From assembly GCA_035578155.1 (NCBI GenBank), contig JAPWDM010000007.1, positions 33,268,413 to 33,332,412 of the forward strand: a stretch of 64,000 nt of DNA, written 5' to 3'. Below are positions 46,924 to 59,299 of this stretch, piece after piece. Position 1 is the stretch's first letter; every line of letters starts with the position of its first letter. The notes under the pieces are model-generated. The model did no database searches, was not told the DNA's origin, and worked only from the letters and a program-made list of their open reading frames with translations. The position numbers were made by a program, and so were the translations under genes. The stretch is from Brachynemurus nebulosus (Eukaryota; Arthropoda; Insecta; Neuroptera; Myrmeleontidae).

Positions 46924-47559
46924 GTACTTTATAAAGGAATAAAAGTGCGCTAAAATACTTTTTTATGTAGGTTAAATCTCATTTTTAGCTCTTATTTTAA
47001 ATTATAATGTTTAAGTATTTTATTGTCGCTTGATTTGATGTTTAAAGTTAGCGTCGAAACTTAGGTGCTTAACGTGTAGTTGCATCTAGTTGTACAAGTA
47101 CAGTTTGAACCGTTTGAACAACTTAAATGTCGTTAGTGTCATACAATTCAAATGCGTAGCGCGCCATGTATCAACATCATGTGATTTGTATTCAGAAGTA
47201 AACATAGTCAGACATAATTAATGAATTGTTTGCAAAATTAATTAATTGTGCACATTTTAAAGATATTTCTACTGTAAAAAAATAAACGCTGCAATAATTT
47301 TCCAAATGCATACAATAATCAGTCAGCTTTTATCTATTCTATTCAGCATTCATTCAGCATTCAGCATTCTATTTTATTTATTCTATTCAGCATTCATAAA
47401 AAGAGTATTTACAATATGTAATAAATATTAAATGGCGTGAGGAAAGAAACAAGGCGTCACTTAATAAAAAATGAATTACTGATAGATATTTATATTAATT
47501 TAGATATAGACTGTAAGAATGCCTTAAATGTTTTTAAAGAAGACAAATATCCAAATAGC
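46924..47559. other. No gene seen
   Basis: AT-rich. ATTCAGCATTCTATT repeats near 47330-47400. Confidence 0.45.
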
Positions 47560-47755
47560 CAGGGCCGGATTTACCCTAAGTGCCGCCCGGGCTATCGTGA
47601 AAAATGTCGCCCCCTGGTTTTTCCTAAAACGAGAATTTCGAAAAAGTTTCTTAGTAAACATAAAGTGACGAGCAAAAAAAAAATTTTTCCGCCCTGTTTA
47701 AAATTTGTCACTCGAGGTTAGTACCCCGCGTGGCCTTAGTGTAAATCCAGGACTG
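47560..47755. mobile_element. hAT-like MITE, CAGGGCCGG family
   Basis: Runs from CAGGGCCGGATTTACC to GTAAATCCAGGACTG. The flanking octamers are only partly alike (AAATAGC / AATATAG), so it is old. Shares GTGACGAGCAAAAAAAA with the copy at 39331. Confidence 0.82.
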
Positions 47756-47766
47756 AATATAGTTAA

Positions 47767-48635
47767 GGAGGGAGTTCAAATAAAAAAGCAACTTTTTTAT
47801 TTATGATTTTTTTGCTTGTTGAAATTTTTTTTCAAATTAGGGAGGATTTCAAATAGAAAATTTTGTTTTTGAAACATTCATTACTCTTCCCTGTGGGGGG
47901 AGGGGGTCCTTTTTCACAAGTTTTTAAGCGTTTACAAGGAACACCATATCTCAAAAAGTAATGAATATTTTTTAAATATTTTTTCATTGTTTTATTCCTA
48001 AAGAACCTGTCCATAAAGCTGAGTATGGGTTTCAGGTAATTTTAAAAACTAACCATAAAATTGTAAGCCAAAATTTCTAAAAATTATAAAACCCACTTTT
48101 TTATTAAAAAAAAAAAATATTTAAAAATAGTTACAATTGTTCAAATGGAAAAAGCATACTCCACTTTATGCGCAATATGTTTATGAACAAAATAAAAAAA
48201 AATTAAGTCTCTATCTTTTCTAGTACTTGAGATATGATTTTCCTTATCGGGAAAAACATAACTTTCGGGAAACGGTAAAAAACAAAAATAATAACAAAAG
48301 AAGCGGTTTACTCATTGTTTATTAAAACTCTCCAGCCCCATACATTGTCCCCTCTTGTTCCTTTTTCTTTTCTTTATCCTGAAGATTCTTCATCTTCAAG
48401 TATGTAGTTATATTACTGATCAAATCGCGAGGAGAGGGAGCGTTATTTGCAAAGGAGCAGCAACTTGGCTGAGCAACGGCTCACAAATAAATATTTTTCT
48501 ACTTGAAAAAAAATTTTTTTGATCATGTTCTATATATATCACCGTGTTTGTGAAGAACCACAGAACAAAATAAAAACAAAAAACGAGATTTGAAAAAAGT
48601 TAGTTTATTAGCCGTTTCTGGCGTGAACTCCTCCC
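47767..48635. mobile_element. 869-bp TTAA-flanked element
   Basis: TTAA at 47763-47766 and 48636-48639 brackets GGAGGGAGTTCA and its inverse TGAACTCCTCCC (10 of 12 paired). No coding frame. piggyBac-like by site preference. Confidence 0.8.
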
Positions 48636-48639
48636 TTAA

Positions 48640-50157
48640 GAGCAATATAAACTACTTATAGAAAAATAAATAATATAAAAATTTAATACGAACTTTTTTT
48701 TACTAACTGTACTTTTTATTTTTGTTAAAAAGCCGAAAAATACTTTTTTTGCCTTAAAAAAGGTGGCAACCCTACTCACGGGCCATTTTTTATATCCGTA
48801 TCCACCGTAGCCCAATTTTTTTACGTCTTTTTGGAACGTTATTAAAATTTTGGATTGACCGTATACTATAGTAGTACCGTAATTAATTGCAAAATACATT
48901 ATAGATCAATAATCAATCAATAGAGAAAAAAATGGGCTTGAAGTGACCAAAAATATTTCAACACTGTTTGAGAGCCATATCGACAAAAAAATCGCTCAGA
49001 TAAGAGATAACAACATTAAAATTTAAATAAAAATCGCAACACGAAAACACATTCTCAGTCGAAACGGCTTAATCGTCCAAAAAAAAAAAATTGTACGCCA
49101 CAAAATTTCTTCTGTTTTTGAAAATTTACTGTTGAATTTCAAAATCAAATTCGTAATTTTTTCATACAAACTGTTGAAATTGCACATTGAGCCACGAGCA
49201 CATGTGAAAAAATTAATCAATATTGGAAATGGATGCTGATACTGACATACAATTACAGTTAAACCGTGCAATTTTCGACCGTATACGCCAGTGTTATAAG
49301 GTCGAAACTAACGTACAGCGTGTTCCACTATTCATCGCTATATAAAACACTTTTTGGCATACGTTAGACACAAAATACATTCATAGATTCACATCAATCA
49401 GTAAAAATTCACAGGGGATCATACAACTGAACAACTGTGACTGAATCGGCAAAAATTTCCGCACGTGAAACTCAAATTTACAACAAAGAATATGTGAATT
49501 ATTCAATTATAATTTTTTTTTTGGTTAAACTCGTTGTAAAAATTATATAATCAGCTGTGTTAGCTGTCGTCTGTAAGGTAAAAAATTTACGTCGAGTGAA
49601 ACAGTGTTAAAAAAAATATCCGCTTCAAACTGGTTAAATCCGCAATTCGAGCAATTTAGAGGCAATTGTGATTTATTGAAATTGTGTGCAAAAGTGCAAT
49701 TTTCAAATTAAAAATTTCGATTGTGAATTTGATTGTGAAATGATACAATTTCAAGGTAAGCCAATTCGTCACCGATTCGCGTAAATTTTTGTGGCAATTT
49801 CAACGACGAACAAATCCAGACGAAATCCGAGAAAAGAATGATATTTGTTTCGAATAAAATGTTCGACTTCCATTGTATTATTAGAAGCCCTAATTTGTTC
49901 AGTTTAATAATAGAGTTCAAGAGTTCACATAAATTTGTACAATAAGAATACGTACTTTCGAACACGTCTAGAGAGTTTCTGGAATTCAGACACGTCAGAA
50001 AGTTAAAGAAACAAAAAAAACCACCAAAGAACATTTAAATTTTCAGTGTTACTTAAGACGTTTCATTTTTAATATGTGTTTAATCGTTAATTGTACTGTG
50101 ATTCTGAATAATTGGAACGAGATTCGTGGACAGTTTGATAGTGTTAGACACCATAAT
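48640..50157. other. Upstream region of the ATPase gene; no feature supported
   Basis: AT-rich sequence with no recognisable mobile-element ends. It should contain the promoter and 5' leader of the gene starting at 50408, but no TATA box or initiator can be singled out against this base composition. Confidence 0.4.
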
Positions 50158-50229
50158 ATGAGCGAGCAAGAAATCACACCCGGACGGCCAATAATCCCAT
50201 GGAGGAAGACAAACGACCCCGGGGACTGA
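50158..50229 (+). other. Candidate upstream ORF of 23 codons
   Basis: ATG at 50158 opens a 23-codon frame (MSEQEITPGRPIIPW...) ending TGA at 50227-50229, about 180 nt before the ATPase start. The patch 50157-50265 is clearly richer in G and C than its surroundings, as a transcribed leader might be. It could act on translation of the main frame. There is no independent support, and it may be chance. Confidence 0.25.
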
Positions 50230-50407
50230 CATTCATTCAACCAGTAACATCGGGCCTTCACCCGTCACATAAAATTGTGACTAAGTGCTAGTGCAATTAC
50301 TTGGACTTGATTTACAAATCATTCAAACAATTTTTTAAAAAAAATTAAAAAAAAAAAAACCTTATAGAAAAAGTTTTTTTAAAACCAGTTCCCCACGAAA
50401 AATAAGT

Positions 50408-53400
50408 ATGTCACCGTCCAGACGCAATCTATGGAAAATGCCGTTCCATAAGAAAGATCAAAGCAATAAAGGAGTGAATAGTCAACAGACGGTTGAAAAT
50501 GAACAGTGTATTGAATTGTTGAAAGGTATCGGAAAAGTCCGTTTTTTCCTATTGATTGATTTTCTCTGAAAATTCATTCGTGTGTTTTGTTGTGGTGAAC
50601 TCTGAAAACATTTTTCTTTTTTTTTGGATCTTACAGGAGCGCAGAATGGAGGGTTCAACTTCCAAGACAAGAACAACTATATCAATTTCGGTGAAGAGGA
50701 TCAAATGGAAATTATTGGGTACAGACGTGATTTACTCAGATCGAGTGTGGCATGGTTTTGGATTGTGGCGTCACTGGGCGCGTTACGATTAATCTTCCAT
50801 TGGTATCCGCATCTGTATTTAAAATGTACTTATCGACAAGTTCCGTTATCGATGGCGCAGAAGATACTTATTATTGTATGTACTGTTTATTACTTTGTCT
50901 TTGATATTTGAGTTAAGGGGAGGTTTACTCGAGAGTCCGTAAAAATTATGTATTTTTCTAGAATTTTTTTCTCAAGAACGGAAGTAAATATCAATTTCAA
51001 ATTTTGTGCACGTATTTATTAAGTATTAAACTACACAAAAAAAATTTTTTCAAGGAAAAATATAAAAAAGTGTCCATTTTATAGATAGTGCAGTGTGACG
51101 ATCCGAAAATCCAATGCCTTGTTGGCGGACATCCTAGCGCCGGTAATAAACCACCGAAATTCAAAAACAAAAAAGATTTATAAAATATATGAAGAGTACC
51201 GGCACCTCTACCTATAATATCAATAAATTGCTGAAAGAAAAAAAAAATGGCGGATATTTGAACTTTTGATTACGATTTTTGTCTTATTTTTCGCTCTTTA
51301 AAGTAAATTTAAAAATAAAAAAAATATTGAAAGTGTATCGAACTTAGGTAGAGGTGCCGAAGAATTGAATTATCTTTAAAATAAAAAATTAAAAAAGAAG
51401 GATCCATCGAATAGTTTTTGAATTATCGTGTCCACCAGTTCCAAAAATGTAGTTCCGAGATATTATAAAATATATATAAAGAAACGTATTTTCAAAATTT
51501 TATATTTAATACTCATTATTGCGTGAACTACGTTTTTTGAATTTTTTTTTTTTTATAGAAAGCTGGATTCGGTTAATGTGCAAGAATCTTGTTTTTAAAT
51601 TATTTTCAATAAAATCGCTTTGGGAACATATTCTACACATAATTTGCTATCAATTTCGGCAAAAAAAAAAATCGATTTTTTTATCAAATCTCAAGTAAAC
51701 CTTCCCTTAAATTACTTTCAGCAAAATCACTTTGGGAACATATTCTACACATAATTAGCTACCAATTTCTGCAAATAGACTCTCAAGTAAACCTCCCCTT
51801 AAATGTCCAATGGTATCCAAGTTTGGATCCTTTGGATGTTTTGTTTGTCCGGAATCGATTGGGTTCCATGGGGAAATAATTCCTCCCTTTTAAGGAAGAA
51901 TTCGTAATTGAAAACCTTCCAAAAAATGAATTTTGAGCTACAGTAGAGCGTTGGTTATCCTTTTCGAAGCTTTATGCGCGACTCTCACAGCGTTTACCCC
52001 CGGGCTTCCGTTAAGTTCATTTCTGAAAACTTGTTTCGTGCACCTTTTTTTAGGGTTCTGAAAAAAAAATCTCGAAATCCATATAATTTTAGCAGTTCTG
52101 CATCTTTTTTGGACTTATGAACATATCAGTTAATCTAAAACAAAACAAAAAAAAATTCTCCCTTTTTTAAGGGAAAGCAAATTTTCGAAAATGAAGTTGA
52201 GATTTTTCGTTTTTAAACCATTCCATTTTATTTTTCCATCCAAGAAATCCAAGTTCCAAGAAATTTGAAAAAATACAAATATTAACCAAATTTTTGAAAA
52301 CTCAAAAAGAAATTTGGTTTGGAGTAGAGAAAATGATTCCAAATATATGAAATTTTGCCTCAAGATATGTTTTTATATTAGAAAAAACATCCCCCAAAAA
52401 TTCAATTCGAAATCATTGAAAGAAATTCTGGGAAATTGATAAAATTTTCGTTTTTTCGTAAGTAACTCCAAAAATAATTTGTGGGATATCGTTAGAAATT
52501 TCTTATAAAATAAATTTCAGATTCATTTGACCACTTTTTACTTTTAACTCCCGTTTGCGAAATATTAAATTTCAAAGTTTTCAGTGCTTCTTAAGAGACG
52601 AAAAGAATCAAATTGTGGAAAATAAACAGTCCCTCATCAAATATTAAATTTACCACTGACACTGACTTGGTGTGTTGGCTCGGATCCCCTTTGGGACCCA
52701 CGCCCCCAAGTTACAGCCTCAATTCCTCCCCTTCTCTGCCCGGCCCTGCTTGTGCAAATAACATTATTGAATATAAGTATCTATTTTTATAATAAACCAT
52801 GAGAATTGTACTTGTTCCGAAAGATATGGAAAACTAGCCACTGGGGAATCCTAACTTATTGCATATCCAACACGTACTTGACGTTTTTTTTTTTGTAAAT
52901 TTTTTCATTTCGAAGTTTGGATAATCAACGCACTGCTGTCTAATACGTGGGATTCGGTTACCCCCGTGGGATTCGATGGTAATTCGAGACTCTTTTGCAG
53001 GAAACGTACCAAGATAAACACACCAGTTATCATGTGAAAAATTTACGAACCCTGACGCCGAATCAAGTGATGCAAATGGAACGTAACGAACAGTTGGAGA
53101 ACAATTCGGACGGCGAAAACATGCCAGAAATTTTATACCCGGACAATATCCCACTAAACCTGTCCGTACATTTTAGCGGTGGCGTATTCAAAAATGTCGA
53201 TGTCCTGTCCCTGTTCACGTGTAAAAAAGTCACGTACATTTGGAATAAGGATGAAAATAAATTTGTAAAATTGCGCGGTTTGGATGTGGGCGTGACAAGC
53301 AATATATTCCATGAGGCGACCGGGCTCACGCATCACGAACAGTTCACGCGACGTATCGTGTACGGACCGAATCATATTAACGTGCCCGAGAAGGGTGTTA

Positions 53401-56400
53401 TCACGCTACTGTTTCTGGAAGTGTTAAATCCATTTTATATATTTCAAATAGCCAGTTTTGCACTGTGGTTCTCCGATCAATATTATGCCTACGCCACTGC
53501 CATTCTTATAATGAGTATTTTTGGTATTGTTATGTCAATTATACAGACGACTAAGGTGAGTACCAAATGTACAGTAGTCTCTCGATAAGTGTTGTTATGT
53601 TGTTTTCCTTCTACATATACTGACTAGAGTTAGGAATTTTTATTTCACCCCATAAATCATTTATAATTTTCGATTAAATTTAGTTATATTCACAAAATAA
53701 CAGAAGCAATGTAAACAGAAAAATTAGTCGTTCGTTTGGTGTCGGTTAGACAACTTTCTGGTCATTCGCTTACAAGTTGTGTTAAGGGTAACATCGGACG
53801 TTCGTAATTTTCGATTAAATTTAGTTATATTCACAGAATAACAGAAGCAATATAAATACAAAAATTTGTCGTTTGTTTGGTATGGATTGGTGTCGATTAG
53901 ACAATTAGCTCACCAGTCGCTTGCAGGTTGTGTTAAGGGTTGTCATTGTTTTTCTAATTAACTTTTGAAATTTAAATAGAAAAAAATGTGATGTGTGTCG
54001 TATCTAAGTCTAAAAATTCCGTTAATCTTTTGGAATTTTTTTTTTTGGGGGGCGGGGGGGGGGGGGGAGAAACTATGTATCATAATGAAAAAAACTTTTC
54101 TACATTATAGTACATGTAATTAAGTGTACCTTGAATATTTTTTCTTTTATTTTTGATCAGCCATATGCCCTTGTAAGGCCAGACAAAAAGAAAAAAAAAT
54201 TCAAGATACACTTAATTATATGTACTTTAATGTACTTGAACGGTAACTTATCGAGAGGTTACTGTACTAAACCAACTTAACCCATTATGACCCAGACAAG
54301 CGTTCCTAAATATAAAATACTTGTTTCAGAATCAACGTAACTTAAAGAGTACCGTTCATAGTTCTGATATAGTAACTGTTTTACGTCCAAAAGTCGATGA
54401 AAATGGTGATTTGAAAACGGGCACCGAAACCATATCCACTGAACACCTGGTACCGGGTGACGTCCTCGAGATTCCCCCGCACGGTTGCATCATGCAATGC
54501 GACGCAGTTCTCTTAACCGGCAACTGTATCCTAAATGAGGCCATGTTGACCGGTGAAAGTGTCCCGGTGATTAAAACACCAATCGCAAACTCGGTAAATG
54601 TTGTGTACGACTCGAAAGAGCATGCGCGACACACCCTGTTCTGCGGCACCAAAGTGATTCAGACACGTTACATTGGCGACGAGAAAGTATTGGCGATTGT
54701 GATACGTACCGGATTCTCCACGTCTAAGGGGGGATTGGTGCGAAGCATTCTGTATCCGCCGCCGGTTGATTTCCGGTTCGAGAAGGATAGTTACCGGTTT
54801 ATTATCCTTTTGGCGTTCATTGCCAGTATTGGTTTTGTTTATACTGTGATCACGAAAAGTATTCGGGGTGTTTCGGCATCCAGTTTGCTCGTTGAAGCGT
54901 TAGATTTAATTACGATCGTTGTGCCGCCGGCACTTCCGGCCGCCATGACAGTGGGCCGGATGTATGCGCAACGGCGTCTCAAAAAGAACAATATATTCTG
55001 TATTTCGCCGCGGACAATTAACGTGTCCGGGTCAATCGATTGCGTGTGCTTCGACAAAACCGGCACACTGACCGAGGATGGGCTGGACATGCTGTGCGTG
55101 GTCCCGATCGTCAACAAGTACTTCCAGGTTCCTATTAAAGATATCTACAACATGGCCTACAACAATTTCATGTTCGGAATGGTCACGTGTCACTCGATTC
55201 GGGTGATCGAGGGCGAACTTCGTGGCGATCCGTTGGATTTGAAGATGTTCGAGAGCACTGGTTGGATTCTGGAGGAGCCGGACATGTCGGACAATTCGAA
55301 ATTCGATACGATCTTCCCGACTATTGTCCGGCCGCCACCGGAACGCGCGCAGGAAGTTTGTCAGACCGAGAGTGCATTCAAACGCGTGATGAAGGACGAA
55401 TGTAACGCGATACCCGACGTGGAATCGTTACAAATCGGTATTATTCGTGAGTTCCCGTTCAGCAGCACGTTACAGCGCATGTCAGTGGTGGTGCGCAAGC
55501 TGGGCGCGCCATATTTTGAATACTATTGTAAAGGATCGCCGGAGATGATTCTCACATTGGTCGATCCAAACTCGGTGCCTGATGATTTTCACGAAGTGCT
55601 CGAGTCGTACACCCAACGTGGATATCGTGTCATCGCTCTGGCCCACAAAGTATTACACAAGATGTCCTACACGAAAATCCAGCGAGTTAGTCGGGAACAT
55701 TTGGAATGTGACTTAAATTTGATGGGACTGATCATTCTGGAGAATCGCCTCAAGCCAGAAACCACACCGGTGATCCAAATGTTGAACGAGGCGAAAATTC
55801 GCACAATTATGGTGACCGGGGACAATTTGCTGACAGCGCTCAGTGTGGCTAAGGAGTGTCGAATGATCAGCAGCAATCAACGCGTCATCACCGTGAACGC
55901 GTTTGGACCCGACAACGATTCGGTAAAACCGGAAATATTTTTCTTGCAAGTGAACAGCCCAAAAAATATCAATTACATCCCAAGTGATCATAAGATACAA
56001 AATGGCGGAATTTTAAGCAATGTAAGATGACGTATTCGAAGTAGCTGTGAATCATTTTTAAGTGTTTTTTTGTTTTTGTTTTTTTGTTTTGCAGAGTTCT
56101 AGCGGTGGTGACTACAGTATTTTAAGTTCTGACGTGGATAGTTCAAGTATTGCAAGTTTGCAAACAGTGGAATCTTGCACGATTCATACTGACGTCACTA
56201 GTAAGTAATAGTAATGTCGAGCCCAGCAGCAATTAGTCGATTAATCGATCTGAAGTTATTTTTCAGACAAAATTAGTCATTAGTCGAAAATATTGAGCAT
56301 AGAGTAGTCGACTAATCGACGTAACTTTTTTACAAATGACGTTTTCTTTTGAATTTAATTATTGATTTTTAATAGTTCGACTATTAATTTTAATCGACTA

Positions 56401-58404
56401 AATGACTAAAATGATTAATTTTGTTTTAAACGACTAATTTAATAATTTTTTTGTATTGTTTTTCGTAGTAATTTTTTTAGTCGACTAAATGATTAAAATG
56501 ATTAATTTTTTTAAACGGCTAATTAAGTCAGTAATTAAATTTAAAAGAAAACCTCCTTTTTGGAAAAATTATATTGGTTACCCTATTCATGAATTTGATC
56601 AAATATTTAGTAATCGATTAGTGTTTCGACTAATGTTTAATTTTATCTGAAAAACAACTTCAGTCGATTAATCGACTAACTACTCCTCGGCTCGACATCA
56701 CTACTAGTAAGTAATCCACAAACTTATATATTCAAACACACGTTTTTTCCCCCCCAAACAGATTCAACCACCATCGAAATACCGGAAGTGGTGAACACGC
56801 CGCCATCCACCGGTTCATACCAATTCGCCATGACGGGGAAATCGTGGTCAGTGATTCGTCGCTATTTCCCCGATTTAATTGCGCGGATTGTTACGCGTGG
56901 CGTTGTGTTCGCGCGTATGAGTCCCGATCAGAAGCAGTCGTTGATCCAGGAATTGCAAGCGCTTGGGTACTACGTGGCGATGGTTGGAGATGGCGCGAAC
57001 GACGTGGGCGCGTTACGATCCGCCCACTGTGGCATATCGTTGTCCGACACGGAATCGAGCGTTGCGTCCCCGTTCACGTCAAAAACGCCGAACATAACGG
57101 CAATCACCAGCGTCATTAGTCAAGGACGTGCGGCCCTGGTGACGTCATTCTCAATTTTCAAATATATGGCGGCGTATTCGTTGACGCAATTCATTTCCGT
57201 GATGTTATTGTACAGTATTGAGTCAAATTTGACGGATGTTGAGTTTTTGTATATTGATCTGTTTGTGATCACAGTATTCGCGTATTTTTTCGGCAAAACG
57301 GAAGCGTACACAAAGAAATTGGTGCCTGAACGGCCGCTGAACAGTCTGATAGGTCTCACGCCGGTTCTCAGTCTCATCATGCAAATGATTCTTGTCGCCT
57401 CGTTCCAAGTGTTTGCATTTTTACATTTGAAAAGTGAACCGTGGTACGTGCCGTTTGAACCGGCCACCAAAGAGGTGTCTGTCGGTTGCGTGGAGAACTT
57501 CACCGTGTTCACAGTGTCCAGTTTCCAGTATATTATTTTGGCGATTGTGTTCTCGAAGGGCAAACCGCATCGGAAACCGATGTGGACCAATATCGGGTTT
57601 ATTGTTAGCGCGATCGGTTTAACGCTGTTCTCGCTCTATTTAGCTTTGATTCCCAGTGAATTTTTCGTGGAGAAATTCGAATTGGTGCTGCCGCCGAAAC
57701 ATGAGAATATCACCAGAAATTTTGTGTATATTGACGCGGTTTTTGATGCGAATTTTACAGATGGCGGTGATAATTCAACTAATCTAACCGTGCCTTCATC
57801 AATTGTCCCAGACTCGGAACCCAACACTATTTGGAATGTGACCACATTTCAATATATTCTAATCTTGTATGCCCTGTGCAATTTTCTATTAGCATTTATT
57901 ATCGAGAACGTATTTCTCGATTATTTTGTATTCCGAAAATTGCGTTTCATGTTCCACGATATTAATAAGTCGAAGAAGAAATTTTTGAAAATTGAAGCGG
58001 ATCTGAAACGCGAGTACAATTGGCCGAAATTGAGCGATAATTATGACGTGCTTTCGCGACAGAAATCACGCCATAAAGATGTCGATGCAGGTGGTTGTAA
58101 CTTTTTCGTTGAGAAAACAAATTCATTTAGCGCGGAGAATAAGATTCTCGACTGTTTCGTGGAGGAGAGTGCCGAAGTGCAAACCAAAATGCAAATTGTG
58201 TCCAGTCCTGTCAGTTGTTCGTCGTCGTCGTTGGGCGTTCCACCGAATCAGTTCGGAACCGATTTGAGTGACGGTAACGATATTTTGAGTCAAATTCAAA
58301 CGCCCAACCGCTATCCGTGCCCGAAATCAAACGAGAACAGCGTCGTGACGAATCGTAATGGCACCAAGTCCATGTTCGAATTAGACACGTTCAAGAATAG
58401 CTGA
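50408..58404 (+). CDS. P5B-type transport ATPase, ATP13A2-like, complete in six exons
   Basis: Exons 50408-50525, 50637-50875, 53001-53555, 54330-56021, 56095-56200 and 56762-58404 join in phase to 1450 residues. P5B pumps act in late endosomes/lysosomes and the known members export polyamines to the cytosol; Drosophila has a counterpart. Motifs: an N-terminal membrane segment around SSVAWFWIVASLGALRL; actuator TGES at 378-381; PPALP at 503-507 in M4, the signature of P5B (P5A enzymes have PPELP); catalytic Asp546 in DKTGTLTEDG; GDGANDVGA at 979-987 in the hinge; then the C-terminal membrane helices, the last near 1266-1290, and a polar tail to 1450. Exon 5 starts after GCAG at 56094. The ATG at 50408 is chosen because the frame there joins exon 2 exactly. 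All key catalytic residues are present, so the gene looks functional. Confidence 0.95.
50917..51798. mobile_element. 882-bp TTAA-flanked element in ATPase intron 2
   Basis: TTAA at 50913-50916 and 51799-51802. The ends GGGGAGGTTTACTCGAGAGT and inverse ACTCTCAAGTAAACCTCCCC differ at one position. The right-end sequence (CTTTGGGAACATATTCTACA) is duplicated in tandem, at 51617 and 51730. No coding frame. Confidence 0.87.
51803..53000. other. Rest of ATPase intron 2
   Basis: AT-rich intronic sequence. A GC-richer patch at 52650-52745 ends in CCCGGCCCTG, perhaps one end of a CAGGGCCGG-family copy, but no left end was found. The acceptor is CTCTTTTGCAG at 52990-53000. Confidence 0.5.
53572..54264. 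mobile_element. 693-bp pogo-like MITE filling ATPase intron 3
   Basis: The left end CAGTAGTCTCTCGATAAGT is matched by the inverse ACTTATCGAGAGGTTACTG at the right (two mismatches), with TA on both sides (53570-53571, 54265-54266). CAGT ends with CTCTCGATAA resemble pogo/Tigger-type termini. An internal block of about 145 bp is duplicated (53655, 53805), and a G run follows at 54046-54067. It starts 16 nt inside the 774-bp intron. Without it the intron would be 79 bp. Confidence 0.86.
56209..56703. mobile_element. 495-bp MITE at the 5' splice site of ATPase intron 5
   Basis: The ends TAGTAATGTCGAGCC and GGCTCGACATCACTA form an inverted pair. CTAGTAAGTAA is present directly before (56198-56208) and directly after (56704-56714). 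Repeated AGTCGACTAAT/ATTAGTCGA motifs fill the ends and interior. The duplication of 8-11 bp includes the intron's GTAAGT donor. hAT-like by its end type and duplication length (exact duplication length ambiguous). Confidence 0.88.
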
Positions 58405-58497
58405 GTTTTAAAATGGCTACTATGTTGGCTATTAATACAGGCAGCATACAGTTAATATCGAATTGTAGTTGTAACCCTTTCGTCATCTCATTTAATT

Positions 58498-58503
58498 AAT
58501 AAA
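58498..58503 (+). promoter_or_regulatory. Candidate polyadenylation signal, ATPase gene
   Basis: The first AATAAA after the stop codon, 94 nt downstream. Common by chance in this base composition. Confidence 0.4.
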
Positions 58504-58984
58504 AAAATCAATATTAATTGTTGCATTTAATTATTATTGATCGTGTCAGATGATCTGATACTGTATTGAATTTTACTCGAATTTATATTTCTTAGTACAA
58601 CATATCTTTCCTTAAGATGTAATTTTATGACTTCCAAAGTATATTCGTATATATACAATATGTTCCTCATCAGTGACGCATCAGAAATTACTTTTTCGGG
58701 GGTGATCAATATAGGGGAACACGAAAAAATATGATAGTCAGGGGTAGTCAGTACTGAGAACATTACCTATTTCATGTTTTGTCAGACGTATCAGACTTAA
58801 ACGCGCATAACACGATGCATGGTCCACTGGTGCGTTCCAAACGAGCTGCTGCGCGGGACACCGTTATGACGCCTCTGCGATGTTGGCTGCACACGATGTA
58901 TACTATTGCTTTGATTTCAGGAAAAGCAATTGTGTATATGTATTGAATATTCTGAAGGTAAACAAACCATTATATATACATATA
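58504..58984. other. No gene seen
   Basis: Intergenic. At 58800-58920 there are GC-richer motifs (ACACGATGCATGG, GCACACGATGTATAC) that faintly recall the ends of the MITE at 16036. Confidence 0.45.
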
Positions 58985-59297
58985 CAGGGTGGAATTTTAA
59001 TAACTCTTATGCCTTTTGGTGAATTTTGATGAAAAATTTTATCTGATGATTTAGAACGGAATTTGTTGGAAACAACATAGCTTTTTTATAAAATAATATT
59101 TTTAGTATATTTTAGAACACAAAATTAATACATCTCGCCTCATTTGTTATTTATGGGAAAAATTTTTCATGTTATTCAAGCAGATTTCTAATAATTAAGT
59201 TTTTATAAATATTATTTTATTGAACAGGATTTGTTTCCAACAAATCCTGTTCTAAATCATCGGATAAGCTTATGAGAGCTAATAAAATTCCACCCTG
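58985..59297. mobile_element. 313-bp palindromic MITE
   Basis: CAGGGTGGAATTTTAATAAC at the left is matched by the inverse TAATAAAATTCCACCCTG at the right, with TA on both sides. The inverted similarity continues inward (ATGATTTAGAACGGAATTTG against AACAGGATTTG...CCTGTTCTAAATCATC), so most of the element can fold back. Tc1/mariner-type TA site. Confidence 0.87.
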
Positions 59298-59299
59298 TA

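Noticed and set aside
52650..52745. Another CAGGGCCGG hAT-like copy in ATPase intron 2
   Set aside because: Only a right-end-like CCCGGCCCTG is visible; no matching left end or target duplication was found.
54356..58267. Many 60-156 residue frames on other frames of the ATPase exons
   Set aside because: They shadow long GC-rich coding exons. The pump frame carries all family motifs and continuous splicing.
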